A DNA stretch of 8,481 nt from Oscillospiraceae bacterium. Lineage in GTDB: Bacteria > Bacillota > Clostridia > Oscillospirales > Oscillospiraceae. The position numbers and the translations under genes were made by a program. Shown piece by piece: positions 1 through 7,187 of this stretch. The stretch lies in NCBI GenBank assembly GCA_020025375.1, contig JAHHSF010000050.1:1-8481 (forward strand). The letters are read 5' to 3'. Position 1 is the first letter of the stretch, and every line of letters begins with the position of its first letter. The notes beneath the pieces were generated by a model, which ran no database searches, was not told the origin of the DNA, and saw only the letters and a list, made by a program, of their open reading frames with translations.

Positions 1-485
1 TCTCCCTCCTGACCCAAGTGGTGGGCCGGGCGGGACGGGGGACCAAAACGGGCCGGGCGGTCATCCAGACCTGGACGCCGGAAAATGAAGTTATCACACT
101 GGCTTCCCGGCAGGATTACGACGCTTTTTACGAGCAGGAGATCATCCTGCGGCAGATGAGAGGGTGCCCGCCCTTTTCCAGCCTCTTTGTGCTCACCGCC
201 TCCGGGCTGGAGGAGACCGCCGTCCTTCACGCCTGCCAGCGCTTGCGGCAGGGCCTGGAGAGCATTTTACGGCAACCGGAGTGGGAAAATATGCGCACGG
301 CGGTCTTTGGACCGGCGGCGGCGGCCGTAGCAAAAGTAAACAACCGCTACCGTTACCGCCTGACCCTTAGCGCTCCCAATACCAAGCAGACCAGGGCCCT
401 GGTTGCCTATTTGGTTCGGGCGGCGCAAAATGACAAGGAGAACCGGGGTGTGTCGGTCTTTGCCGATGTGGACCCCTTGGACTAG
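1..485 (+). CDS. priA: Primosomal replication restart helicase PriA, C-terminal part (5' truncated by window edge)
   Basis: Reading frame is open from nt 3 to the TAG at 483-485, giving about 160 C-terminal residues. It opens with LLTQVVGRAGRG, which is superfamily 2 helicase motif VI as found in PriA (QVxGRAGRG), followed by a RAVIQTW strand and the conserved RGCPPFSSL segment. The tail contains a GPAAAAVAKVNNRYRYRL stretch, matching the PriA C-terminal domain pattern (GPAPAPIxKxxxRYR), and ends in DVDPLD, like the VDVDP ending of the family. PriA is a 3'-to-5' DNA helicase that reloads the replisome at stalled forks. The N-terminal DNA-binding, Walker A/B and zinc-binding regions lie outside the window. 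It is the first of a tightly packed gene run, with def starting 15 nt downstream, as in Bacillus and Clostridia. Identification is firm; the upstream extent cannot be judged. Confidence 0.95.
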   Translation, partial: SLLTQVVGRAGRGTKTGRAVIQTWTPENEVITLASRQDYDAFYEQEIILRQMRGCPPFSSLFVLTASGLEETAVLHACQRLRQGLESILRQPEWENMRTAVFGPAAAAVAKVNNRYRYRLTLSAPNTKQTRALVAYLVRAAQNDKENRGVSVFADVDPLD

Positions 486-500
486 AAAGGAAGATGTGAA

Positions 501-995
501 ATGGCGATCAGAACGATTTTGACCATGGACGACCCCGCGCTGGGGAAAAAGTGCCGCCCTGTGACCGAGTTTGACGGAAAACTGGCCGATCTGCTGGATG
601 ATATGAAGGAGACCTTGGCCGTTGCCAATGGCGTAGGTCTGGCCGGTCCCCAGATCGGTATCCTACGCCGGGTGGCCATCGTCTTGGATGCCAAAGACAA
701 CGCCATCGAGCTGGTGAACCCCGAGATTTTGGAGCAGAGCGGGGAGCAGACAGGCCTGGAGGGCTGTCTCTCCGTCCCCGGCCGGTACGGCACTGTCACC
801 CGCCCCGACCATGTGAAGGTACGGGCTCAGGACCGGCACGGCAACTTCTTTGAGGTGGAAGGGGAGGCTGTCACCGCCCGTTGCTTCTGCCATGAGATTG
901 AGCATCTGGACGGCCATATATTTGTAGAGCATGTTATCGGTCCCCTGTACACCACCGAGGAGCTGGACCAGATCATGAGTGAAGGCGAGGGTTAA
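501..995 (+). CDS. def: Peptide deformylase
   Basis: A 164-residue metalloenzyme that removes the formyl group from the N-terminal fMet of nascent proteins at the ribosome exit. All three family motifs are visible: motif 1 GVGLAGPQIG (residues 44-53), motif 2 EGCLSVPG (87-94) and motif 3 CHEIEHLDG (130-138). From family knowledge, C89, H131 and H135 should bind the Fe/Zn ion and E132 should be the catalytic acid/base. Length is normal for a Gram-positive short-type deformylase. The ATG at 501 is preceded by AAAGGAAG (486-493) at a 7-nt distance, supporting this start. Two motif positions differ from the commonest consensus: G49 in place of the second Ala of GLAAPQ, and E134 in place of Asp in HExDH; neither removes a metal ligand. 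It sits 15 nt after priA and 2 nt before fmt, whose product makes the formyl group that this enzyme removes. Confidence 0.97.
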   Translation: MAIRTILTMDDPALGKKCRPVTEFDGKLADLLDDMKETLAVANGVGLAGPQIGILRRVAIVLDAKDNAIELVNPEILEQSGEQTGLEGCLSVPGRYGTVTRPDHVKVRAQDRHGNFFEVEGEAVTARCFCHEIEHLDGHIFVEHVIGPLYTTEELDQIMSEGEG

Positions 996-997
996 AT

Positions 998-1918
998 ATG
1001 AGAATCTTGTTCATGGGGACCCCCTCCTTCGCTGTCCCTTCCCTGGAGGCCCTTGTCCGTGCGGGCCACGATATCTGCGGCGTGTTCTCACAACCCGATA
1101 AGCCGAAAAACAGGGGGATGAAGCTGCTACCAACTCCTGTAAAGGAATGTGCCCTGTCGCATAATATTCCGGTTTTTCAGCCCACAAAGTTGCGGGATGG
1201 TACGGCCCTGGCCCAGATTCAGAAATTGAAGCCCGAGCTGATTGTTGTGGCGGCCTATGGCCGAATCCTGCCAGACGACATTCTGAATTTCCCCTCCAAG
1301 GGATGCATCAACGTCCACTCCTCTCTGCTTCCCAAGTATCGGGGGGCGGCCCCCATCAACTGGGCCATCCTGAACGGAGACGAAGAAACCGGCGTGACCA
1401 TCATGCACATGGCCGCCGAGTTGGATGCCGGCGACATCATCTTGCAGGGGGCTACTCACATCGACCCCAGGGAGACGGCGGAGGCGCTTACTGCCCGGTT
1501 GGCCGAGCTGGGCGCCACTCTGATTATTGAAGCGGTGGCCCAGATTGAAGCGGGAACTGCCGTCCGGACTCCTCAGGAGCACGACAAGCACACCCTGGCC
1601 CCCATGCTCTCCAAGGCCCTGTCCCCCATGGACTTCAATCGCACCGCATGGGAGCTGAACTGTCAAGTAAGAGGCCTTTATCCCTGGCCTGCCGCTGTAA
1701 CCGAACTGGACGGGGTTCGGTGCAAGGTGCTGGCCACCACCGTTTGCGACGAGACCACTGGGAAACCGGCGGGGACTGTTCTGCAGGCGGACAAGAACGG
1801 CCTGAAGCTGGCCTGTGGCGGCGGTACCGTGCTGAAGCTGGACCAGATTCAGCCAGATGGCAAAAAGGGGATGGCGGCCACCGCGTTCTTGGCTGGCCAT
1901 CCCATCAAAGTGAATTGA
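998..1918 (+). CDS. fmt: Methionyl-tRNA formyltransferase
   Basis: A 306-residue enzyme that transfers a formyl group from 10-formyl-tetrahydrofolate to the amino group of Met-tRNAfMet, making initiator tRNA. The N-terminus MRILFMGTPSFAVPSLEAL is typical of the family. The formyltransferase core has INVHSSLLPKYRGAAPI (residues 104-120) and ELDAGDII (141-148). By alignment to E. coli Fmt, catalytic residues are N105, H107 and D143. The region from about residue 205 to the end is the C-terminal OB-like tRNA-binding domain, with the usual ...RGLYPWPAA... junction. Length is standard. The ATG starts 2 nt after the def stop codon, with GAGGG (987-991) inside the end of def as ribosome binding site, so def and fmt are likely translationally coupled. 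The def-fmt pairing is widespread and functionally logical. Confidence 0.97.
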   Translation: MRILFMGTPSFAVPSLEALVRAGHDICGVFSQPDKPKNRGMKLLPTPVKECALSHNIPVFQPTKLRDGTALAQIQKLKPELIVVAAYGRILPDDILNFPSKGCINVHSSLLPKYRGAAPINWAILNGDEETGVTIMHMAAELDAGDIILQGATHIDPRETAEALTARLAELGATLIIEAVAQIEAGTAVRTPQEHDKHTLAPMLSKALSPMDFNRTAWELNCQVRGLYPWPAAVTELDGVRCKVLATTVCDETTGKPAGTVLQADKNGLKLACGGGTVLKLDQIQPDGKKGMAATAFLAGHPIKVN

Positions 1919-1930
1919 TTCATAACATAG

Positions 1931-1938
1931 AGAGGAGG
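1931..1938 (+). promoter_or_regulatory. Ribosome binding site that fixes the rsmB start
   Basis: AGAGGAGG is a near-perfect Shine-Dalgarno sequence 8 nt before the ATG at 1947. An in-frame GTG at 1938-1940 would extend the protein by three residues, but that codon overlaps this site itself and so cannot plausibly be the start. This favours the ATG. Confidence 0.8.
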
Positions 1939-1946
1939 TGTCCGCC

Positions 1947-3278
1947 ATGGATGCCAGAGAAGTTGCCCTTTTGACCCTCTTCGCCTGTGAGAAACAGGGG
2001 GCGTGGTCGGACGGATACCTCAAAAAAGCCATCCGGGAAGCGGGACTGGACCCCAGGGACGGGGCTTTCGCTACCCGGCTTTGCGCCGGGGTACTTCAAA
2101 ACCGGATGCTTATCGACTTTTATCTAGACCGATTTTCTACCGTGGAGCGGGCCAAAATGGAGGCAAAAGTTCTCCTGGCCCTCCGCCTGGGGGTTTACCA
2201 GATGCTCTTTTTGGACAGAGTTCCCGTGAGCGCGGCGGTGAACACCTCGGTGAATCTGGCCCGGAAATACGCCAAAAATCCGAAATCTGTCGGGTTGGTG
2301 AACGGCATCCTGCGTGGGATCTCCCGCAATCTGGAGGACCTGCCCCAGCCCCGAGGAGAGCTGGCCGAGCGACTCGCCATCCAGTACAGCCACCCCCAGT
2401 GGCTGGTGGAGGAGTTTTTGGCCCAGCTTGGTCCGGAGGAAAGCGAGGCCTTGCTCCGGGCAGACAATGAGCCCCCCGCCATTTACGCCCAGGCCAACCC
2501 CTTGAAGACCAGCCAGGAGGAGCTGGCCGCACGCTGGACTGCGGAAGGGGTGAGGTGGGAAGCCCATCCCTGGCTCCCCGGCTGTTTTCTGCTCAGTGGT
2601 ACCGGGGATTTGGAAAAGCTCCCCTCTTTCCGGGAGGGACTCTTCACCGTTCAGGACCCGGCGGCCCGGCTCTCGGTGCTCGCTACCGGTGCCAAACCCG
2701 GTATGCGGGTATTGGATGTCTGTGCCGCCCCCGGCGGTAAGTCCTTTGCCGTGGCTCAGATCATGAAAAACAAGGGAGAGGTTCTTTCCTGCGACATTCA
2801 TCCCCACAAGCAGACCCTCATTGAGAAGGGGGCGGAGCGCCTTGGTATTACTTGCCTCACCGCCCAGACCCAGGACGGCAAGGCCTTCCGCCCCGAGTGG
2901 GAGGAGGCCTTTGACCTGGTCATTGCCGATGTGCCCTGCTCCGGTCTGGGAGTCATCCGAAAGAAGCCCGATATCCGTTATAAGGATCCGGCTCCACTGG
3001 AGGGGCTTTCCAAGGTCCAGCAAGCCATCCTGGAAAATGTTGCCCGCTATGTGAAGCCGGGCGGGGCTCTGCTTTATTCTACCTGCACCGTTCTGAGACG
3101 GGAAAATGAGGCGGTCGTCTCCGAGTTTCTATGCAAGTGGAATAACTTTACTATTGAGCATTTCCAACTCCCTGATCCCATTGGTGAGGTAAAAAGTGGA
3201 ATGCTTACCCTGTGGCCTCAGCGCCATGGGACCGATGGCTTTTTTATTGCTAAACTGAGAAAGAAGGACCGGACTTGA
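1947..3278 (+). CDS. rsmB: 16S rRNA (cytosine-967-C5)-methyltransferase RsmB
   Basis: A 443-residue SAM-dependent RNA m5C methyltransferase (Fmu/Sun family) that modifies 16S rRNA during small-subunit assembly. The N-terminal third (about residues 1-135) is the NusB-like helical RNA-binding domain, with the characteristic VPVSAAVNTSVNLARKY and GLVNGILRG segments. The C-terminal catalytic domain has the SAM-binding motif LDVCAAPGGKS (256-266), the DVPCSGLGVIRKKPDIR motif (328-344) and LLYSTCTVLRREN (375-387). C380 is the expected nucleophile and C331 the Cys that helps release the product, by analogy with E. coli C375 and C325. An in-frame GTG at 1938 lies inside the Shine-Dalgarno, so the ATG at 1947 is chosen. 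Length matches the family. The stop TGA overlaps the rlmN start. Firm family assignment; the exact target cytosine is inferred from homologues. Confidence 0.95.
   Translation: MDAREVALLTLFACEKQGAWSDGYLKKAIREAGLDPRDGAFATRLCAGVLQNRMLIDFYLDRFSTVERAKMEAKVLLALRLGVYQMLFLDRVPVSAAVNTSVNLARKYAKNPKSVGLVNGILRGISRNLEDLPQPRGELAERLAIQYSHPQWLVEEFLAQLGPEESEALLRADNEPPAIYAQANPLKTSQEELAARWTAEGVRWEAHPWLPGCFLLSGTGDLEKLPSFREGLFTVQDPAARLSVLATGAKPGMRVLDVCAAPGGKSFAVAQIMKNKGEVLSCDIHPHKQTLIEKGAERLGITCLTAQTQDGKAFRPEWEEAFDLVIADVPCSGLGVIRKKPDIRYKDPAPLEGLSKVQQAILENVARYVKPGGALLYSTCTVLRRENEAVVSEFLCKWNNFTIEHFQLPDPIGEVKSGMLTLWPQRHGTDGFFIAKLRKKDRT
3264..3268 (+). promoter_or_regulatory. Ribosome binding site supporting the TTG start of rlmN
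   Basis: AAGGA, inside the last codons of rsmB, lies 6 nt before the TTG at 3275. The next in-frame ATG (3293) has no purine-rich Shine-Dalgarno at a suitable distance, so this site decides in favour of the non-ATG start. Confidence 0.6.
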
Positions 3279-4297
3279 CCGATATTAAATCTATGACCCA
3301 GGAGGAAATGGCAGCTCTGCTCACCGAACTGGGGGAGCCAAAGTTCCGGGCCAAGCAGGTCTTTTCCTGGCTGCACAAAGGGGTGCGCTCCTTTGATGAG
3401 ATGGGAAATCTGCCCAAAGCCCTGCGGGCCAAGCTGGGAGATACCTGCCAGCTCACCCCGCCAACGGTGGAGCGGAAGCAGGTGTCCACTCAGGACGGCA
3501 CCATCAAATACCTCTGGCGGCTGGCTGACGGCAACTGCATCGAGACCGTGCTCATGCGCTACGAGCATGGAAACACCGTCTGTATCTCCTGTCAGGTAGG
3601 GTGCCGGATGGGGTGCGTTTTCTGCGCCTCCACCTTGGCTGGGAAGGTGCGGGATCTGACCCCCGGAGAGATGCTGGACCAGGTTCTCTTTACCCAGGTG
3701 GATTCAGGCGCCCCCATCTCCAACATCGTTCTCATGGGAATTGGGGAGCCGCTGGACAATTTTGACACCGTGATGCGCTTTCTGGAACTGGTCAACCACC
3801 CAGATGGCCTGAACATCGGGATGCGTCATATCTCCCTGTCTACCTGCGGCCTGGTCGAAAAAATTGACAAATTGGCCGAGTATCGGTTACAATTAACTTT
3901 ATCTGTTTCCCTCCATGCCCCTGACAATGAGACCAGAAGCCGGCTGATGCCGGTGAACCGGTCCTATTCGGTGGAGGAGGTCTTTGCCGCCTGTAAGCGC
4001 TATTTTGAGAAGACGGGGCGGCGTATTTCCTATGAATATTCCATGATCGACGGAGTCAACGACAGCGACGAGCAAGCCGATTTGCTGGCTCAGCGGCTGA
4101 AAACTGCCCCCGGTCATGTCAACCTGATCGGACTCAACGAAGTGGAGGAAAGCCCCCTCAAGCCAAGCCGTCGGATTCGGCAGTTCCAAAAGCGGCTGGA
4201 GAGCCATGGCGTGACCGTTACCGTCCGGCGGAAGTTGGGCGGCGACATCGACGCCTCCTGCGGCCAGCTTCGGCGGAAGGCCATGCGGGAAGATTGA
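3275..4297 (+). CDS. rlmN: Dual-specificity 23S rRNA / tRNA adenine-C2 methyltransferase RlmN
   Basis: A 340-residue radical-SAM enzyme that methylates C2 of A2503 in 23S rRNA and, in characterised homologues, A37 in some tRNAs. The radical-SAM [4Fe-4S] motif CRMGCVFC gives C110, C114 and C117. MGIGEPL (154-160) is the SAM-binding GGEP-like motif. DIDASCGQL places the methyl-carrying cysteine at C329 (E. coli C355), and C103 matches E. coli C118. The N-terminal helical RNA-binding part includes LGEPKFRAKQVFSWLHKG (19-36). The chosen start is TTG at 3275, overlapping the rsmB stop as TTGA. It has a well-placed Shine-Dalgarno (3264-3268) and gives the N-terminus MTDIKSMT that I expect from clostridial RlmN proteins. 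The alternative ATG at 3293 would remove six residues and has no ribosome binding site. Overlap with rsmB implies translational coupling of two rRNA-modification genes. Confidence 0.95.
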   Translation: MTDIKSMTQEEMAALLTELGEPKFRAKQVFSWLHKGVRSFDEMGNLPKALRAKLGDTCQLTPPTVERKQVSTQDGTIKYLWRLADGNCIETVLMRYEHGNTVCISCQVGCRMGCVFCASTLAGKVRDLTPGEMLDQVLFTQVDSGAPISNIVLMGIGEPLDNFDTVMRFLELVNHPDGLNIGMRHISLSTCGLVEKIDKLAEYRLQLTLSVSLHAPDNETRSRLMPVNRSYSVEEVFAACKRYFEKTGRRISYEYSMIDGVNDSDEQADLLAQRLKTAPGHVNLIGLNEVEESPLKPSRRIRQFQKRLESHGVTVTVRRKLGGDIDASCGQLRRKAMRED

Positions 4298-4331
4298 GCG
4301 TGGGGCAGCCTCCTGGAAAGGTTTGATGGAT

Positions 4332-5063
4332 ATGCAAACATGGGCCATCACGGACCGCGGCGCGGTTCGACAACAGAATCAAGACAGCTTTTCCATTCTT
4401 CAGCCAGAGGATGGACACAGCTGTGTCCTGGTCTGCGACGGGATGGGCGGGGCCAAGGCGGGCAATATCGCCAGCCATCTGGCGGTGGAGGCCTTTTTGA
4501 CCGTCCTCCAACAACAGGCACCCCAGGATTGGGGGCAGGACCCTCACGAACTGTTGACCCGTTGCGTGGAGGGGGCCAACCAGGCAGTCTTCCAGCGGTC
4601 CATCCACGATTCCGACTGTACCGGAATGGGGACCACCATGGTGGCCGCTCTGGTGCTGGAGGACCAGGCCCATGTCCTCAATGTGGGGGACAGCCGGGCC
4701 TATCTTATCCGGGAGAGTGAGGGCATCCAGCGTATCACCCGGGACCACTCGGTGGTGGAGGCCTTGGTCAGCCGGGGAGAGCTCTCTCAGGAGGCCGCCC
4801 GCTTTCATCCACAGAAGAACCTTATTACCAGGGCACTGGGTGCGGAAGCCCGCGTCAAGTGCGACTTGTACGATCTGACCCTTCAGCCTGGGGACTTCCT
4901 TCTTCTGTGTTCCGATGGCTTAAGCAATCAGATGGACGACCAGGAAATCTCCTACGAGGTACTGCACGGCGGGCCGGCGGAGACTTGCTGTGAAAGACTA
5001 CTTCAACTGGCCATGAGCCGCGGCGCGCCTGACAATGTTACGGTCGTGCTGTTTCAAAAGTAA
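4332..5063 (+). CDS. prpC: PP2C-family serine/threonine phosphatase PrpC (Stp1)
   Basis: A 243-residue, soluble, Mn/Mg-dependent protein phosphatase that reverses phosphorylation by the kinase encoded next door. PP2C motifs run in order: RQQNQDSF (13-20), VCDGMGGAKAG (34-44), TGMGTTM (97-103), LNVGDSRAYLIR (116-127), RDHSVVEALVSRGEL (137-151), LITRALG (164-170), LLLCSDGLSNQM (190-201) and GAPDNVTVVLF (231-241). Expected metal-binding aspartates are D18, D36, D195 and D234. Three in-frame starts lie close together: TTG 4323, ATG 4326 and ATG 4332. GGAAAGG (4315-4321) is 10 nt from 4332 but only 4 nt from 4326. The N-terminus MQTWAITDRGAVRQQNQD fits the family, so 4332 is preferred with moderate certainty. 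The start lies 34 nt after rlmN and the stop 17 nt before prkC, the conserved phosphatase-kinase pair of Gram-positives. Confidence 0.93.
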   Translation: MQTWAITDRGAVRQQNQDSFSILQPEDGHSCVLVCDGMGGAKAGNIASHLAVEAFLTVLQQQAPQDWGQDPHELLTRCVEGANQAVFQRSIHDSDCTGMGTTMVAALVLEDQAHVLNVGDSRAYLIRESEGIQRITRDHSVVEALVSRGELSQEAARFHPQKNLITRALGAEARVKCDLYDLTLQPGDFLLLCSDGLSNQMDDQEISYEVLHGGPAETCCERLLQLAMSRGAPDNVTVVLFQK

Positions 5064-5080
5064 AAGAGAGGAGATTTACC

Positions 5081-7186
5081 ATGGAAGATCTTTACATCGG
5101 TAAATTACTCGACAACCGATATGAGATTCTCGAGCAGATCGGCTCCGGGGGCATGGCAGTGGTCTATAAGGCCAAGTGCCACCGCCTCAATCGGCTGGTT
5201 GCATTGAAGATATTGAAACCTGACCTGGCCCAGGACGCGGAGTTCCGCCGTCGGTTTCACGACGAGTCCCAGGCTGTCGCCATGCTGTCCCACCCCAATA
5301 TCGTGGCGGTCTACGACGTATCCAAGTCCTCCGACCTGGAATACATTGTTATGGAGCTTATTGACGGTATCACCCTCAAGCAGTATATGCAACGGAAGGG
5401 GGAGGCACTGAACTGGCGGGAGGCCCTACACTTCATCACCCAGATCGTGAGGGCCCTGGGCCACGCCCACAGCCGGGGCATCATCCACCGGGATATCAAG
5501 CCCCAGAATATTATGGTCCTGCGGGATGGGAGCGTGAAGGTGGCCGACTTCGGCATCGCGCGGCTCACCTCGGCTCATCAGGCCACCTTGACCCAGGAGG
5601 CTCTTGGCTCGGTCCACTACATCTCGCCGGAACAGGCGAAGGGGAGCCGCATCGATGCCCGAAGCGATCTCTATTCCGCCGGCGTGGTCCTCTACGAGAT
5701 GCTCACCGGCCGCCTGCCCTTTGAGGGGGATTCCCTGGTCTCGGTGGCGATCCAGCATATCAGCTCCATTCCCCTGGCTCCCCGGGAGTTGAATCCTGAG
5801 GTGCCGGAGGCGTTGGAGGCTATTACCATGAAGGCCATGGCCCCCAATATGGACCATCGGTACCTGGATGCGGATGAGATGCTCCGGGATCTGGAGGAAT
5901 TCCGCAAGAACCCCAATATTAACTTCGACTACTCCCTGGAGGATCTTTCCACCAGGGAAGAGCCGGATGAGCCTACCCGCGCCATCCCCCAGTTTTCAGG
6001 AGCCGCCGGTGCTACCGTCAGGAGTAGCCATCCGCCCAGAGGAGGAGAAAAACCGGAGGAGGCGTTTGAGGAGGAATACGATACGGAACGCAGACAAAAG
6101 AGAAAAAGTAATCTGGGCCCCATTCTGATGGGGGTCGGAGCCCTTCTTATCTTCTTTATCGGCATTGGCTATTTCCTGTGGGTCACCTTCCTCAGCGGTC
6201 TTTTTGTGCCCACCACCCAGTACGAGGTACCCCAGCTGGAGGGCCGGATGCTGGAAGAGGTCATGGCGGATACTACGGTCACCGACATCTTTACCATCGT
6301 CCAGGGAAGTATCGTAGAGGATACCGACGCCCCGGCTGGGGAGATTCTCAGCCAGACCCCTGAATTTGGGGAGAAGCGGAAGGCCGGCGACCTGACCATC
6401 ACCGTGGAGGTGAGTGCCGGTCCTGCCACCATGGAGATGAGCGACCTGTTCAACAAGGAGTACCGGGAGGCTCTGCTGGAGATTCAGCGTCTGGGCCTGA
6501 AGGCCGATACCCCGGACTATGTACCCTCTGAGACCGTGGCCCGGGGGTATGTGATTTCCTTTACCCCCCAAAAGGGGACTCTCGTAGTACCTGGGGACAC
6601 CGTTCATCTCATCATCAGCACCGGTCCCGAGGAAAAGAATACCACGGTGGTGGACTTTACCGGGAAGGATCTGGAAGAGGCAAAGAAGATGCTTCTCGAC
6701 AATAAGCTCACCCTTGGGGAAATCGAGCTGGTGGAAGATATGAGCCTTCCCGGCACCGTCTTGAAGCAAGAGCCCCTTGCCGGGAGCGAGGTCCTGGAAG
6801 GAAGCGTGGTCAAGCTGACCGTAAGCAAGGGACCGGAGGATTCTCCCGAATTTACCCCGCCTCCCAACCAGTCAGTTACACCCCAGCCAACCCCCAGTCA
6901 GGCTGGTGAGACCCAGGTTCCGCCTTCTGTAGAGCCTGCCAAACCTCCTGTGCTTCCCAGCCCATCTCCCACGCCCAACTTTAAGAGCGTCCCTGTGGAT
7001 CTGGGCGGCGGCGAGGGAACCGTCCAGGTGACCATTACGGTGGGTGGTGCCTCGGCCTATGACAATGTGGCCGGCCGAAACCTGGGGACCGTCAACATTA
7101 CTGTGCCCGGTGTGGGCGTCCAGGAGGTCAAAATCTACCTGGACGGCATCCTGGTGGATACCCGCACCGTGGATTTTTCCGCTTGA
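5081..7186 (+). CDS. prkC: Stk1/PrkC-type membrane serine/threonine kinase with three PASTA domains
   Basis: A 701-residue Hanks-type kinase that senses muropeptide or lipid II outside the cell and phosphorylates cytosolic targets in growth, cell-wall control and spore germination. The kinase domain (about 14-275) shows the P-loop GSGGMAVV (21-28), K43, probable E62, HRDIKPQN (136-143; catalytic D138), DFG (156-158), and an activation loop ending in GSVHYISPEQ with candidate autophosphorylation sites T163, T169 and T171. A charged linker (about 276-344) includes RRQKRK just before one transmembrane helix (about 346-371). PASTA repeats occupy about 382-448, 450-516 and 521-584. A Pro/Ser/Thr-rich spacer (about 585-634) leads to a beta-rich C-terminal domain (about 635-701), possibly like the Ig-like cap of staphylococcal and Bacillus PrkC. 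The ATG at 5081 has AGGAG (5069-5073) 7 nt upstream. Function is known from the family; ligand and targets here are inferred. Confidence 0.96.
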   Translation: MEDLYIGKLLDNRYEILEQIGSGGMAVVYKAKCHRLNRLVALKILKPDLAQDAEFRRRFHDESQAVAMLSHPNIVAVYDVSKSSDLEYIVMELIDGITLKQYMQRKGEALNWREALHFITQIVRALGHAHSRGIIHRDIKPQNIMVLRDGSVKVADFGIARLTSAHQATLTQEALGSVHYISPEQAKGSRIDARSDLYSAGVVLYEMLTGRLPFEGDSLVSVAIQHISSIPLAPRELNPEVPEALEAITMKAMAPNMDHRYLDADEMLRDLEEFRKNPNINFDYSLEDLSTREEPDEPTRAIPQFSGAAGATVRSSHPPRGGEKPEEAFEEEYDTERRQKRKSNLGPILMGVGALLIFFIGIGYFLWVTFLSGLFVPTTQYEVPQLEGRMLEEVMADTTVTDIFTIVQGSIVEDTDAPAGEILSQTPEFGEKRKAGDLTITVEVSAGPATMEMSDLFNKEYREALLEIQRLGLKADTPDYVPSETVARGYVISFTPQKGTLVVPGDTVHLIISTGPEEKNTTVVDFTGKDLEEAKKMLLDNKLTLGEIELVEDMSLPGTVLKQEPLAGSEVLEGSVVKLTVSKGPEDSPEFTPPPNQSVTPQPTPSQAGETQVPPSVEPAKPPVLPSPSPTPNFKSVPVDLGGGEGTVQVTITVGGASAYDNVAGRNLGTVNITVPGVGVQEVKIYLDGILVDTRTVDFSA

Positions 7187-7187
7187 T

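Noticed and set aside
1127..2032. 301-codon open frame on the - strand opposite fmt and the start of rsmB
   Set aside because: It lies antisense to a fully conserved gene, spans a gene junction, and its translation shows no recognisable motif. Long antisense frames are expected in GC-rich coding DNA.
2124..3023. 299-codon open frame on the - strand opposite rsmB
   Set aside because: Antisense shadow of rsmB with low-complexity Gly/Pro/Leu composition and no family motif.
5996..6769. 257-codon - strand frame opposite the PASTA region of prkC
   Set aside because: No motif, no plausible neighbour gene on that strand, and the + strand protein is unmistakable.
7044..7187. Possible 48-residue N-terminal extension of RsgA from an ATG inside prkC
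   Set aside because: The extension is an out-of-frame reading of the prkC end (Trp/Pro-rich, unlike RsgA); family homology begins at the ATG at 7188.
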